From: Thalassotalea sediminis
GTDB lineage: Bacteria > Pseudomonadota > Gammaproteobacteria > Enterobacterales > Alteromonadaceae
Assembly: GCF_030295915.1 (NCBI RefSeq)
Contig: NZ_AP027361.1
Span: 434,001-498,000, forward strand
Direction: 5' to 3'
Length of the DNA: 64,000 nucleotides
Positions within the stretch are counted from its first letter, which is position 1. The number at the start of each line of letters is the position of its first letter. The notes under the pieces were generated by a model. The model ran no database searches, had not been told where the DNA came from, and saw only the letters and a program-made list of their open reading frames with translations. The position numbers and the translations under genes were made by a program. Of this stretch, positions 1 through 10,204 are shown one piece after another.

Positions 1-404
1 TCCAGCTCTTAAGTGAAAGTGATGACGTGGTTGATGATGAATATCGACTCAATACCGTTGTTGACCGTGTAAGTGAAATACTCGATACAGGGGATACGGG
101 TAAAGCGATTAAAGCACCAATGTATGTGGAGACATTTGAGCAAGAGCCCATTATCGAAGTATTGTCTTATCCCGATAAAGACAAGTCGTTAATTAAAATT
201 AATGCCTTGGATGATCCTGGCTATATAGAGCAAATATGCCAAGTATTTAATGAGCATGGCTTTACGATACATTCTGCGAAAATTAGTCAATTGGGTGAAT
301 GCAATGATAATGTTTTCTTGATCTCTAACAGTGATGACCAACCGCTATTGAATCATACCAAGGAAGAAATTGTAAAACTGATAGAAGATAAAATATCGTT
401 GTAA
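1..404 (+). CDS. glnD: Bifunctional PII uridylyltransferase/uridylyl-removing enzyme GlnD, C-terminal fragment
   Basis: The reading frame is open to the left edge (in frame from nt 3), so this is the end of a gene that starts outside the window. The visible ~134 residues hold an ACT domain; the stretch LIKINALDDPGYIEQICQVF and the following GFTIHSAKIS match the last ACT domain of GlnD, where E. coli has LELIALDQPGLLARVGKIF and ISLHGARIT. GlnD uridylylates PII in nitrogen limitation and removes UMP in nitrogen excess, and the ACT domains sense glutamine. The catalytic part is not visible, so the call rests on the ACT domain and its terminal position. A perfect hairpin overlaps the stop codon. 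Confidence 0.8.
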   Translation, partial: QLLSESDDVVDDEYRLNTVVDRVSEILDTGDTGKAIKAPMYVETFEQEPIIEVLSYPDKDKSLIKINALDDPGYIEQICQVFNEHGFTIHSAKISQLGECNDNVFLISNSDDQPLLNHTKEEIVKLIEDKISL

Positions 405-431
405 GATCAAGTAACGTTTTTACTTGATCTT
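403..431 (+). terminator. Hairpin terminator of glnD
   Basis: A perfect 12-bp inverted repeat (AAGATCAAGTAA, 403-414, and TTACTTGATCTT, 420-431) with a 5-nt loop begins on the glnD stop codon. It is followed only by a weak T-rich stretch (ATTTC), so termination efficiency is uncertain. It sits between the convergent genes glnD and the MarR regulator. Confidence 0.65.
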
Positions 432-504
432 ATTTCGCGCGATTATCTGGATTTAAAAGGCTTGCTGGTGCGTGTTATAAACCTAGTAATTAACGCCCGA
501 GTGA

Positions 505-999
505 TTAAGAGTGTTTATTAACCTCAGCGCTGGCTTGCATTAAGTCCAATTCTAGCATCGGTGAAGCGTCTATTTCATTGGCGTCCATCATTGTTGCGAT
601 ACGCTGCATAGAGGAAAGCAGTAACGACTGTTCCCATTGTTCTAAATGACAAAATTTTTGAATGAAATGTTGTTGCAAAGGTTGTGGGGCGTTAATCAGA
701 CTATTCCTACCACTGTCAGATAAAAATAATGTGACTCTTCGCTTGTCTTCCGTACTTCGGATGCGCTCGATAAAGCCTCTACTTTCTAACCTATCAAGTA
801 TATTTGTTACCGTAGCCGCACTTAAATTAATCGACTTAGCTATCTGACTTGCTGTCACACCTTTAATGCGTGCAATTTCTTGCATAATTAAAAGTTGGGG
901 ACCCGTTAGGCCAGCAGATTTGTTTAATTGCTTTGAATGCAAATCAATCGCTCTTATTACTCTTCTGATCGCAACGAGTAGTTCTTCGTATTTTTCCAT
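505..999 (-). CDS. MarR-family transcriptional regulator
   Basis: A 164-residue protein of normal MarR length. A winged helix-turn-helix lies at about residues 30-100: LTGPQLLIMQEIA, then the recognition helix region TASQIAKSINLSAATVTNILDRLE, then the wing RIRSTEDKRRVTLFLSDSG, which is the typical D-x-R-x-x-x-v-x-L-T pattern of the family. MarR proteins are dimeric repressors that usually respond to phenolic or oxidised ligands. It is convergent with glnD and divergent from the CNNM/CBS gene (176 bp between starts), so it could regulate that gene, but no operator is obvious. The specific ligand and target are unknown. Confidence 0.85.
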   Translation of the reverse strand: MEKYEELLVAIRRVIRAIDLHSKQLNKSAGLTGPQLLIMQEIARIKGVTASQIAKSINLSAATVTNILDRLESRGFIERIRSTEDKRRVTLFLSDSGRNSLINAPQPLQQHFIQKFCHLEQWEQSLLLSSMQRIATMMDANEIDASPMLELDLMQASAEVNKHS

Positions 1000-1175
1000 A
1001 GCAAAAACTTCGATTATTTAACGTTGTGGTAGCTTATACATTTCTTTTAATGTTGCATAGTAATAAGCGATGAAATTAGCTCGTTTGCTTGAATAATTAC
1101 CACTTAAGCATATGAAAGCATAGTTAGCTAGTTTACAATAATCGTTTATTTTAAATGTTTTAACTTGCAGATTTT

Positions 1176-2237
1176 ATGACTTTACTTCTCACATACTTGG
1201 CTATTGCAATAGGTGTGTCGTTTTTATGTTCAATTCTTGAGGCAGTATTACTGTCTGTAACACCAAGCTTTGTCGAAAATATTCAAAAAGAAAAACCACT
1301 CGGTGGTAAGGTGTTAAATCAAGTAAAAGATAACATCGACAAATCAATTTCAAGTATTTTGATCCTTAATACTTTTGCCCATACTATGGGGGCTGCTGGT
1401 GTAGGTGCTCAAGCTATTAGAGTGTTTGGTGAAGAAAAAGAAACCTTAATTGCATTTTTGTTAACGTTAGCTATCCTTTATTTCTCAGAAATTATTCCTA
1501 AAACGATTGGCGCTAAGTTCTGGCGTAACTTAGCTATTCCATCAGCTTATGTCATCAACTTTCTAGTCAAAGTTGTATATCCGTTAGTGTGGTTTTCATC
1601 GCTGTTAACACGCCTATTTGATAAAAATAAAACGGATGTTGTTTCTCGTGATGAAATAAGAGCGTTTGCTGCGCTTGGTCATAAAGATGGATCGCTTTTT
1701 TATCAGGAAAACCAACTCGTTGAAAATATATTAACGTTAAGGGATGTTAAAGCAGAAGATATTTTGACGCCTCGAAGTGTTGTACATGCGCTTGATGAAA
1801 CATTAACAATCTCTGAAGCACTTGCCGCTGAACAAACGGCGAGTTTTACGCGTATTCCAGTATATACCGGTTCTGTCGATAATATTACCGGCGTTATTAT
1901 CAAAGGAACGCTCTACGAGCTAGAGCGTCAGGGGCGAGGTGAAACTCAACTTATTGATATTAAACAGGCGCTTCATCGTATTTCTGAAAGTTTGCCGGTG
2001 TTACCGTTGCTTGATATTTTTATTAAACGTCATGAACATATTTTTTTAGTTGAAGATCATTTTGGGCAAACGGCAGGCGTTGTAACCCTTGAAGATGCGA
2101 TAGAGACATTTTTGGGGCGTGAAATCATTGACGAAAGCGACCAAGTGGAAGATATGCAAATGTTGGCTAAAGCAAAGTTTCGCCAACGTTTGAAATCTAG
2201 CAATAGTAAAATTTCTGAAAACGAAGACGATGAGTAG
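1176..2237 (+). CDS. CNNM-domain plus CBS-pair membrane protein (HlyC/CorC-like, short form)
   Basis: A 353-residue protein. Residues ~1-160 form a CNNM (DUF21) domain with about four hydrophobic segments, including LYFSEIIPKTIGAKFW, a signature of the family (SE-x-x-PK). Residues ~190-315 are a CBS pair (VKAEDILTPRSVV ... FLVEDHFGQTAGVVTLEDAIETFLGREIIDE). The C-terminal CorC_HlyC (transporter-associated) domain of full CorB/CorC proteins is absent; instead a charged tail follows. Members of the family are linked to Mg2+ export or Mg2+ homeostasis. It sits 12 nt before the PBP1B gene and is probably cotranscribed with it. Substrate is inferred from family only. Confidence 0.8.
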   Translation: MTLLLTYLAIAIGVSFLCSILEAVLLSVTPSFVENIQKEKPLGGKVLNQVKDNIDKSISSILILNTFAHTMGAAGVGAQAIRVFGEEKETLIAFLLTLAILYFSEIIPKTIGAKFWRNLAIPSAYVINFLVKVVYPLVWFSSLLTRLFDKNKTDVVSRDEIRAFAALGHKDGSLFYQENQLVENILTLRDVKAEDILTPRSVVHALDETLTISEALAAEQTASFTRIPVYTGSVDNITGVIIKGTLYELERQGRGETQLIDIKQALHRISESLPVLPLLDIFIKRHEHIFLVEDHFGQTAGVVTLEDAIETFLGREIIDESDQVEDMQMLAKAKFRQRLKSSNSKISENEDDE

Positions 2238-2249
2238 GTAAGTTTCTGC

Positions 2250-4577
2250 GTGGTTAAAAGCAAAGAAAATACAGCTGCATCAAGTATAAAAAAACGTTCT
2301 AAACTCGCTCGTTTTAGCTTTTTTATGCTCAAGGTTACGCTTTTATTTACCGTAGTATTAGCGTTTTACACGCTATATTTAGATGCGCGGGTTGTTGAAA
2401 AATTCGAAGGACAACGTTGGCAAATTCCTGTTCAAGTTTATGGCAAGGTACAAGAGTACCAGCTTGGTAGCGTCATTGATTTTAAGCATTTAAAAGCAGA
2501 GTTATCGTTGATGGGGTATCAGCGGGTAACAAAAGTATCTAAACCTGGTCAATTTGCGTTATCAAAAAAACGTATTATTGTTTATCGGCGCGCATTTGAT
2601 TTCGGCGCTGGTATCGAATATCCGCAAAAAATTATGATCGATATAAATAACATTGGTGATGAACAAAGGGTTGAAAACCTCTATATCGATGAACAACCGT
2701 CCTCTTCAATTGTTTTGGAACCCTATTTAATCGATCGTATCATTCCAGAAAATAAAGAAGATCGTGTACTCGTGCCGTTGCAGTCTGTGCCAGAAAGATT
2801 ACTGGATACTTTATTGCTCGTAGAGGATCGCGATTTTTACCATCACGCGGGTATTTCACCACTTGGAATTTTACGAGCGTTATACAGTAATATTCAGGCA
2901 GGTAGAACCGTGCAAGGCGGTAGTACCTTAACGCAACAACTGGTTAAAAACATGTACTTATCTCGTGAGAAAACGATTTGGCGCAAAGCTAATGAAGCAA
3001 TTATGGCGCTATTACTTGAGTACCGCTATAGCAAAGATCAGTTACTAGAAGCTTATATTAATGAGGTTTATTTAGGTCAACATTTTGCTAATGGTATATA
3101 TGGTTTTGGTTTAGCAGCAGAGTTTTATTTTGGCAAAAGCGTTGCCCAGTTATCAGATGAACAAATGGCAACATTAGTTGGCGTAATTAAAGGGCCTAGT
3201 TATTATGATCCTTGGCGTTATGCTTCGCGTGTAAAAAAACGCCGAGATCTCGTATTAAAACTCATGTTTAAACAAGATTATTTGACTAAGGCTGAATATT
3301 TAGCCGCGATAGAAAGTGACTTATCGGTCCGTAAATCTCGTCGATTAATTAAAAATAAACAAAAATTCCCAGCTTATTTACAGTTAGTAAAAAAAGAACT
3401 TGGCACTTTGTTACCACCAGAGTTGCAAGCGTCAGGCATACGTGTTTTTACGTCTTTTTCTTTGCATACACAGACCTTAATGGAAAAAAAGGTTAACCAA
3501 CAACTTGAAAGTTTAGCGGGCGATAAAGCGCATGAGCTAGAAACAGCAATGATAGTGACGGCGCGAAAAACAGGTGCAGTGAAAGGCGTTGTAGGTGGTA
3601 AAGAGAGTGGTTATGCCGGCTTTAACCGTGCGTTACACGCTAAGCGACCGATTGGTTCGTTGATCAAACCCGCAATATATTTAGCAGCACTTGAACGTTA
3701 TCAAGATTATCAATTGGCAACGATACTTGATGACAAAAAAATTAGTTTTGAAGCTGATAACGGTGATGTTTGGCAGCCTAAAAATTATGATGGCAAATTT
3801 CGTGGTCAGGTTTCCTTACTTGATAGCCTCGTCAAGTCGCTCAATATACCGACGGTTAACTTAGGCATGGCACTTGGTTTAGAAAGCGTTGCCGAAGTGG
3901 TGCATTTGTTGGGGTATGATAGTGATATTACGCTCAGACCTTCAATGCTGCTGGGTTCAATAAATATGTCTCCCTACCAAGTGAGTCAATTTTATTTGCC
4001 GATCGTTAACCAAGGTTATGCGGTGCAAAGTCACGCTGTTGAGAAAATAATGTCTGCGCAAGGTGAAACATTGTATGAATTTTTTGCTGAACCAGTACCC
4101 TATTTTTCAGAGCAAGCGACTTATCTTGTTGATTATGCATTAACGAAAGTGGCTACTGAAGGGACGGCTAAGTCGCTTAGTTGGCGTCTAAAAGACAAAG
4201 TACTTGCGGGAAAAACTGGTACGACTAATGATCAGCGTGATAGTTGGTTTGTTGGTTATGACAAAAGGCATTTAATCACCACTTGGATTGGTCGAGATGA
4301 TAACAAACAAACTAACCTGACCGGCAGTTCAGGTGCTTTAGTTTTGTTTGCAGATTTTTTAAATAGCTACGGTGCTCAAAGTAAAGACAGCACTATGCCT
4401 AATGATATAGAAGTATTACCTTTTGATTCAAAAACAGGGCTCGCAATGGCAGTAGAATGCCAGAAAAATGTACACATGCCAGCTATCGCAAGAGGCTTAA
4501 CTAAGCAGTACTCGTGCTTGGAGCCACAGCCTGAAAAGAAAAAGAAATCTTGGCTTGAACGCTTGTTCGGTGAATAG
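2250..4577 (+). CDS. mrcB: Penicillin-binding protein 1B (bifunctional peptidoglycan glycosyltransferase/transpeptidase)
   Basis: A 775-residue inner-membrane enzyme that polymerises lipid II and cross-links peptide stems. It has a short cytoplasmic tail, one membrane segment (~residues 21-42), a UB2H-like region (~60-150), a GT51 domain with EDRDFYHHAGI (catalytic Glu about E192) and GGSTLTQQLVKNM, and a transpeptidase domain with SLIK (Ser about S470), SLN and KTGTTND motifs. The layout and UB2H region fit PBP1B rather than PBP1A. GTG start, preceded by AGGT. It follows the CNNM/CBS gene closely. Its outer-membrane activator LpoB was not seen; LpoA, which acts on PBP1A, is encoded at 10.2-12 kb. 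Confidence 0.93.
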   Translation: MVKSKENTAASSIKKRSKLARFSFFMLKVTLLFTVVLAFYTLYLDARVVEKFEGQRWQIPVQVYGKVQEYQLGSVIDFKHLKAELSLMGYQRVTKVSKPGQFALSKKRIIVYRRAFDFGAGIEYPQKIMIDINNIGDEQRVENLYIDEQPSSSIVLEPYLIDRIIPENKEDRVLVPLQSVPERLLDTLLLVEDRDFYHHAGISPLGILRALYSNIQAGRTVQGGSTLTQQLVKNMYLSREKTIWRKANEAIMALLLEYRYSKDQLLEAYINEVYLGQHFANGIYGFGLAAEFYFGKSVAQLSDEQMATLVGVIKGPSYYDPWRYASRVKKRRDLVLKLMFKQDYLTKAEYLAAIESDLSVRKSRRLIKNKQKFPAYLQLVKKELGTLLPPELQASGIRVFTSFSLHTQTLMEKKVNQQLESLAGDKAHELETAMIVTARKTGAVKGVVGGKESGYAGFNRALHAKRPIGSLIKPAIYLAALERYQDYQLATILDDKKISFEADNGDVWQPKNYDGKFRGQVSLLDSLVKSLNIPTVNLGMALGLESVAEVVHLLGYDSDITLRPSMLLGSINMSPYQVSQFYLPIVNQGYAVQSHAVEKIMSAQGETLYEFFAEPVPYFSEQATYLVDYALTKVATEGTAKSLSWRLKDKVLAGKTGTTNDQRDSWFVGYDKRHLITTWIGRDDNKQTNLTGSSGALVLFADFLNSYGAQSKDSTMPNDIEVLPFDSKTGLAMAVECQKNVHMPAIARGLTKQYSCLEPQPEKKKKSWLERLFGE

Positions 4578-4752
4578 CTTTTTAATGACATCCATTTTAA
4601 GTTGTTTGGCGAGATTCAACCATGATTATGTGGTTAAGTAATTATTATCAGTTTTTTTTGCTAATCCCCCCTATAAACCGCTTTATTTCCTTGTAAAAAT
4701 CAGGGCTTTTCTTTATGATCGGAAAAATTTTTTTATCGCTAAGTTTATTTGT

Positions 4753-4782
4753 TTGAAAAAGAATCAACGCTTTGGCTATGCT
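4753..4782 (+). promoter_or_regulatory. Candidate sigma70 promoter of petABC
   Basis: TTGAAA (4753-4758), 18-nt spacer, TATGCT (4777-4782), in the 262-bp gap upstream of petA. This places transcription start near 4790, about 50 nt before the petA ATG. Pattern match by eye only. Confidence 0.45.
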
Positions 4783-4839
4783 TAGAGAGCAACAAGAATT
4801 CTAACTTTAAATAAATAATACAAATTTTGGAGATGTTGG

Positions 4840-5430
4840 ATGAGCAATGCGCCTGTGAATAACAGCCGTCGACGCTTTTTAACTGCTGCTACTTCGGTAG
4901 TTGGTGGTGTTGGCGCTGTCGGTGTGGCTGTGCCTTTCATTGGCTCCTGGAACCCAAGTGAGCGTGCGAAAGCCGCAGGGGCACCAGTTGAAGTCAATGT
5001 AGGTAAGGTTGAACCCGGTCAATTAATCCGTGCTGAATGGCGCGGTAAGCCAGTTTATGTCGTACGTCGTACTGATGAAACAATTAATACTTTAGCGAAT
5101 CATGAAGATCAACTTCGTGATCCTAAGTCTGCCGAACCTCAACAGCCTGAATATGCGGCTAATGAGTACCGCTCAATTAAACCTGAAATAATGGTGGCAT
5201 TAGGTGTTTGTACTCACTTAGGTTGTGCTCCAACTTATCGTAAAGGTGATTTTGAAGAAGTAGTAGAAGGCGTTAAAAATGGATTCTACTGTCCTTGTCA
5301 CGGTTCTAAATTTGATATGGCAGGTCGTGTTTTCTCTGGCGTTCCAGCACCACTAAACCTTGTAGTTCCTGAGCATTCATTCCCTACTGAAGACACCTTG
5401 TTAATTGGTGTTAGCCAAGGAGACGCATAA
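4840..5430 (+). CDS. petA: Ubiquinol-cytochrome c reductase iron-sulfur (Rieske) subunit
   Basis: A 196-residue Rieske protein of the cytochrome bc1 complex, which passes electrons from ubiquinol to cytochrome c1 in the inner membrane. The N-terminus carries a twin-arginine signal ([10 protein letters not shown]) followed by a hydrophobic anchor. The 2Fe-2S ligands lie in CTHLGC (C124, H126) and CPCHGS (C151, H154), with C129 and C153 as the disulfide pair. GGAG lies 7 nt before the ATG. The stop overlaps the petB start (TAATG), so the three pet genes form one operon. Confidence 0.96.
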   Translation: MSNAPVNNSRRRFLTAATSVVGGVGAVGVAVPFIGSWNPSERAKAAGAPVEVNVGKVEPGQLIRAEWRGKPVYVVRRTDETINTLANHEDQLRDPKSAEPQQPEYAANEYRSIKPEIMVALGVCTHLGCAPTYRKGDFEEVVEGVKNGFYCPCHGSKFDMAGRVFSGVPAPLNLVVPEHSFPTEDTLLIGVSQGDA

Positions 5431-6692
5431 TGGAAAACTTTATGGCTTGGATTGAAAAACGTTTGCCATTTATGGATGCCATGAACAAGCATGCTATCCA
5501 ATATCCGGCACCGAAAAACTTTAACTTTTGGTATGTTTTCGGAATTTTGGCGACAGTAGTATTAGTTAACCAAATCCTAACGGGTATCTGGTTAACTATG
5601 AATTATGAACCATCAGGTGCAGGCGCTTTTGCTTCAATCGAATATATCATGCGTGATGTTGATTACGGCTGGTTGCTACGTTATATGCATTCAACAGGTG
5701 CATCGGCATTCTTCATTGTTGTATATCTGCATATGTTCCGTGGCCTGATGTATGGTTCTTACCAAAAACCACGTGAATTGCTGTGGATTTTTGGTATGTT
5801 TATTTTCCTTGTACTTATGGCTGAAGCCTTTATGGGTTACTTGTTACCATGGGGTAATATGTCGTATTGGGGAGCGCAGGTAATTATATCGCTATTCGGC
5901 GCGATACCTTTAGTGGGTGAGGAATTGACTATTTGGATCAAGGGTGACTATGTTATCTCTGGTGCAACGTTGAATCGTTTCTTTGCTTTACATGTTATTG
6001 CTCTACCATTAGTGCTTTGTGTCTTGGTATTTTTACATATTATTGCGTTGCATGAAGTTGGTTCTAACAACCCTGACGGTACTGATATTAAAAAACCAAA
6101 GGGTAGTGTGCCTGAAGAAGAACAAAGTAAATTTACGTTCCATAAACAATATACTAAAAAGTATGACATTGTTGATGCGGTACCTTTCCACCCTTATTAC
6201 ACCGTTAAAGACTTGGTTGCTGTAATTATTTTCTTGATTGGTTTTTCATGGGTTATGTTTTTTGCGCCAGAAGGTGGCGGGTACTTCATTGAAGCACCAA
6301 ACTTTGAACCTGCTAACGGCTTGAAAACGCCAGAGCATATTGTACCTGTATGGTATTTTGGTCCTTTCTTCACTATTTTGAGGGTAGTACCAGACAAGCT
6401 ATTCGGTATGATAACCATGTTTGCTGCAATCGGTATGCTATTCGCGTTACCTTGGTTTGACCGCGGTACGGTTAAGTCAATCCGTTATCGTAGTAAAGCG
6501 CATCTACTTAACTTAACGCAGTTTGCGATTAGTTTCATTGTCTTGGGTGTGCTAGGTACTATGCCGGCAACTGATTTGGCGAACTTAATTGGTCGAATTG
6601 CGAGTTTAGGCTACTTTGGCTTCTTTATCTTACTGTGGTTCTACAGTAAAAATGAAAAAACCAAACCAGTACCAGAGAGGGTGACAGGATAA
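5430..6692 (+). CDS. petB: Cytochrome b of the bc1 complex
   Basis: A 420-residue polytopic protein carrying haems bL and bH and the Qo and Qi sites. Haem-ligand pairs are visible as H87/H101 and H188/H203; the second pair has 15-residue spacing. The Qo-site motif, PEWY in mitochondria, is PVWY here (HIVPVWYFGPF), a variant found in other beta/gamma-proteobacteria as far as I recall. About eight membrane segments. The start overlaps the petA stop and the stop overlaps the petC start by one base each. Confidence 0.96.
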   Translation: MENFMAWIEKRLPFMDAMNKHAIQYPAPKNFNFWYVFGILATVVLVNQILTGIWLTMNYEPSGAGAFASIEYIMRDVDYGWLLRYMHSTGASAFFIVVYLHMFRGLMYGSYQKPRELLWIFGMFIFLVLMAEAFMGYLLPWGNMSYWGAQVIISLFGAIPLVGEELTIWIKGDYVISGATLNRFFALHVIALPLVLCVLVFLHIIALHEVGSNNPDGTDIKKPKGSVPEEEQSKFTFHKQYTKKYDIVDAVPFHPYYTVKDLVAVIIFLIGFSWVMFFAPEGGGYFIEAPNFEPANGLKTPEHIVPVWYFGPFFTILRVVPDKLFGMITMFAAIGMLFALPWFDRGTVKSIRYRSKAHLLNLTQFAISFIVLGVLGTMPATDLANLIGRIASLGYFGFFILLWFYSKNEKTKPVPERVTG

Positions 6693-7390
6693 TGAGAAAG
6701 TTAATTGTAACACTATTAGCGTGTGCCCCTTTCTTAGCAATTGCTGCTGGGGGCTCATTGCCACTAGATAAAGCGAATAATGATTTATCAGATAAGGCAT
6801 CATTAAAGCGTGGTTTTGAATCGTACTTAAAGTATTGTTTAGGTTGCCACCAACTGCAATATCAACGTTATAACCGCACTTTTCGTGATTTAGGTATTAG
6901 CGAAGCAGAAGGTAAAGAAAAGTATATGCCAACAGGTGAAAAACCTGGTGACCATATTACTAATACTATGCCTGCGAAAGATGCTGCAGCTTGGTTTGGT
7001 TCTACACCACCAGACTTAACGTTAGAAGCACGTTTTAGAAGTCCTGATTATATTTATACGTATTTACGTTCATTCTATGTAGATGAGAATCGTCCGTTTG
7101 GCGTTAATAATAAAATCTTTAAAGATGTAGCGATGCCACATGTTTTACAGGGTTTACAGGGTATACAAACCTTAGATGAAAATGGTCATTTGACACCTGC
7201 TGTTGGTGGTACAATGTCACCAGAAGAATACGATGAGTTTGTGCGCGATTTAACGAACTTCTTGGAGTATGTTGCAGAGCCAAACAAGCTGGAACGTGAA
7301 CAACTTGGTTATTACGTTATCGGATTTTTATTTATTCTTCTAATATTCTCTTATCTACTTAAGAAAGAATATTGGAGAGATGTGCATTAA
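6692..7390 (+). CDS. petC: Cytochrome c1
   Basis: A 232-residue c-type cytochrome with a cleavable signal (about residues 1-19), a single haem motif CLGCH (C49-H53), and a C-terminal membrane anchor (YYVIGFLFILLIFSYLL) followed by a short basic tail. The Met ligand is probably in the AMPHVLQG segment. It takes electrons from the Rieske protein and passes them to soluble cytochrome c. Last gene of petABC. A short GC hairpin lies ~30 nt downstream, before sspA. Confidence 0.95.
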   Translation: MRKLIVTLLACAPFLAIAAGGSLPLDKANNDLSDKASLKRGFESYLKYCLGCHQLQYQRYNRTFRDLGISEAEGKEKYMPTGEKPGDHITNTMPAKDAAAWFGSTPPDLTLEARFRSPDYIYTYLRSFYVDENRPFGVNNKIFKDVAMPHVLQGLQGIQTLDENGHLTPAVGGTMSPEEYDEFVRDLTNFLEYVAEPNKLEREQLGYYVIGFLFILLIFSYLLKKEYWRDVH

Positions 7391-7419
7391 TTTGCGCATC
7401 AACAAGGCGTAATGTTATT

Positions 7420-7436
7420 TGGGGGCTCTGCCCCCA
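7420..7436 (+). terminator. GC hairpin between petC and sspA
   Basis: TGGGGG-CTCTG-CCCCCA, a 6-bp stem with a 5-nt loop, followed by only two Ts. It may be a weak terminator or attenuator separating petABC from sspAB; partial read-through is likely. Confidence 0.4.
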
Positions 7437-7471
7437 TTGTTAGTTATAATTGAATATTTTTTGGAGGCGAA

Positions 7472-8113
7472 ATGGCCGTTGCTGCAAATAAACGCTCTGT
7501 CATGAACTTATATTCACATGCAGATGATATGTATAGTCATCAAACACGCATTGTGTTGGCAGAAAAAGGCGTTGGTGTAGATATCCACTTAGTTGATATG
7601 GCGAATTTGCCTGAGGATTTATTAGACTTAAATCCGTACGGAACCGTGCCAACATTAATCGATCGCGAATTAGCACTTTATGAAGCGTCTATCATTATTG
7701 AGTACTTAGATGAGCGATTTCCTCATCCACCATTGATGCCTGTTTACCCAGTGTCTCGTGGTCGTAGTCGTTTAATGATGCATAGGATTGAACAAGACTG
7801 GTATAGCCTTGCACGCTTAATCATGAACGGTACTGCTGATGAAGCAACAAAAGCACGTAAAGAACTTGCTGAAAGTTTATTAAGCATTGCTCCTATTTTA
7901 AATGAAGCACCATACTTTATGAGTGAAGAGTTTAGCTTAGTTGATTGTTATCTAGCGCCGCTATTATGGCGTTTACCTGTTTTTGGTATTGAGTTAGAAG
8001 GTGCTGGTTCTAAAGAGCTTAAAACTTACATGTTACGTGTATTTGAACGTGATTCATTCCAAGCGTCGTTAACTGAAGCTGAGCGTGAGCTTCGCTATGG
8101 TGCCGCGGTATAA
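7472..8113 (+). CDS. sspA: Stringent starvation protein A (RNA polymerase-associated, GST fold)
   Basis: A 213-residue protein with an N-terminal thioredoxin-like domain (SVMNLYSHADDMYSHQTRIVL) and a C-terminal helical GST domain. The surface motif FPHPPLMPVYP corresponds to the conserved proline-histidine patch through which SspA binds sigma70 RNA polymerase. It has no catalytic Ser/Tyr of true GSTs and works as a transcription cofactor in stationary phase and acid stress. GGAGG precedes the ATG. It overlaps sspB by one base (TAATG), the usual sspAB arrangement, and petABC-sspAB is a common order in gammaproteobacteria. Confidence 0.95.
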   Translation: MAVAANKRSVMNLYSHADDMYSHQTRIVLAEKGVGVDIHLVDMANLPEDLLDLNPYGTVPTLIDRELALYEASIIIEYLDERFPHPPLMPVYPVSRGRSRLMMHRIEQDWYSLARLIMNGTADEATKARKELAESLLSIAPILNEAPYFMSEEFSLVDCYLAPLLWRLPVFGIELEGAGSKELKTYMLRVFERDSFQASLTEAERELRYGAAV

Positions 8114-8556
8114 TGTCTGTTGAAATGACTTCATCAAAGCCCTACATTGTTAGGGCTTTTTATGATTGGATTTGTGATAACAGCTTAACACCTTATATTG
8201 CCGTTGATGTAAATGTATACGGTGTGTTGGTACCAATGGCATTTGTATCGGATGATCAAATCATTCTTAATATCGCGCCATCTGCTGTTGGCTCTATTTC
8301 ACTTGAAGGTGATAAAATTGAGTTTACAGCAAGATTCGGCGGAAAGTTAGAACATTTAACCGTGCCTTTCGGTGCTATAGCCGCTATCTATGCAAAAGAA
8401 AATGGTGCTGGTACTTCATTGGCAATTGAACATCCACCTACAGAAGAAGATATTTGTCTTACACCTGTAAGTGCTGTTGACAATGACGACGATGATCCTG
8501 AGCCCACACCTCCGACAAAACCTCGAGGTCGAGCTAGCTTAAAAGTGGTCAAATAA
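8113..8556 (+). CDS. sspB: ClpXP protease specificity-enhancing factor SspB
   Basis: A 147-residue adaptor that tethers ssrA-tagged proteins to ClpXP. The N-terminal ~110 residues form the tag-binding domain (PYIVRAFYDWICDNSLTPYIAV, MAFVSDDQIILNIAPSA), followed by an acidic flexible linker (DNDDDDPEPTPPTKP) and the C-terminal ClpX-binding motif RASLKVVK, which matches RPALRVVK of E. coli. Translationally coupled to sspA. A strong terminator follows directly. Confidence 0.95.
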   Translation: MSVEMTSSKPYIVRAFYDWICDNSLTPYIAVDVNVYGVLVPMAFVSDDQIILNIAPSAVGSISLEGDKIEFTARFGGKLEHLTVPFGAIAAIYAKENGAGTSLAIEHPPTEEDICLTPVSAVDNDDDDPEPTPPTKPRGRASLKVVK

Positions 8557-8583
8557 AAAAAACACTCATAGGAGTGTTTTTTT
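8557..8583. terminator. Bidirectional rho-independent terminator between sspB and dolP
   Basis: AACACTC-ATAG-GAGTGTT (8561-8578) flanked by an A-run on the left and a T-run on the right, so it can terminate sspAB on the plus strand and the dolP operon on the minus strand. Confidence 0.9.
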
Positions 8584-8614
8584 ATGACTTCAAAGATTCG
8601 ATGCTAACAATACG

Positions 8615-9190
8615 CTAACCTTCGACGATTTCAAACATTTTAAAAACACGATTTACACCACCAACATGGCGTGCAATTTCAACGGCGCTACTAGCGAGTT
8701 TATTACTGACTAACCCCATTAAAAATACTTCACCATTTTCAGTTACAACTTTAACGTTATTCGCGTCAAAATCGTCTTTTTTAAATAATGCTGTTTTAAC
8801 CTTTGATGTTAACCATACATCATTACTGCGTGTTGCCAGTGACGTCACGTTACTTATGCGTATTTGATCATGAATATAGTCAACACCATTGACTTGGTTG
8901 ATGGTTTTTATCGCGAGATCTTTTAAGTAGGTATTAGGCGCTTGCCCTACAACAAGTACTTTACCATTAACACTGACGACTTGAAGGTGCGTGTTATCTG
9001 ATATACCTGCGACATTGGCGAGTTTAGCATGAGCTGCTATTTCAATTTTCTGATCATCAATTTGATTGCCAATTGAGCGATTGTCTGTAACGACACTCGC
9101 GCCACCCACAACCCCTACAACGGCTGCTGCAACACAACCTTGTAACATAGAAACGGTAGCGAGTAGCAATAATCCATTCGTTGCTTTCAT
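8615..9190 (-). CDS. dolP: Outer-membrane BON-domain lipoprotein DolP (YraP)
   Basis: A 191-residue lipoprotein, the same length as E. coli DolP. Signal peptide with lipobox MLQGC, then CVAAAVVG as in E. coli, then two BON domains (about 45-115 and 120-190), including NGKVLVVGQAPN and TENGEVFLMGLV, nearly identical to the E. coli motifs. DolP binds anionic phospholipids and supports outer-membrane integrity and BAM activity. It is the last gene of the minus-strand lpoA-yraN-diaA-dolP block; the gap to diaA is only 7 nt. Confidence 0.94.
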   Translation of the reverse strand: MKATNGLLLLATVSMLQGCVAAAVVGVVGGASVVTDNRSIGNQIDDQKIEIAAHAKLANVAGISDNTHLQVVSVNGKVLVVGQAPNTYLKDLAIKTINQVNGVDYIHDQIRISNVTSLATRSNDVWLTSKVKTALFKKDDFDANNVKVVTENGEVFLMGLVSNKLASSAVEIARHVGGVNRVFKMFEIVEG

Positions 9191-9197
9191 AGGTTAT

Positions 9198-10190
<993 letters not shown>

Positions 10191-10204
<14 letters not shown>
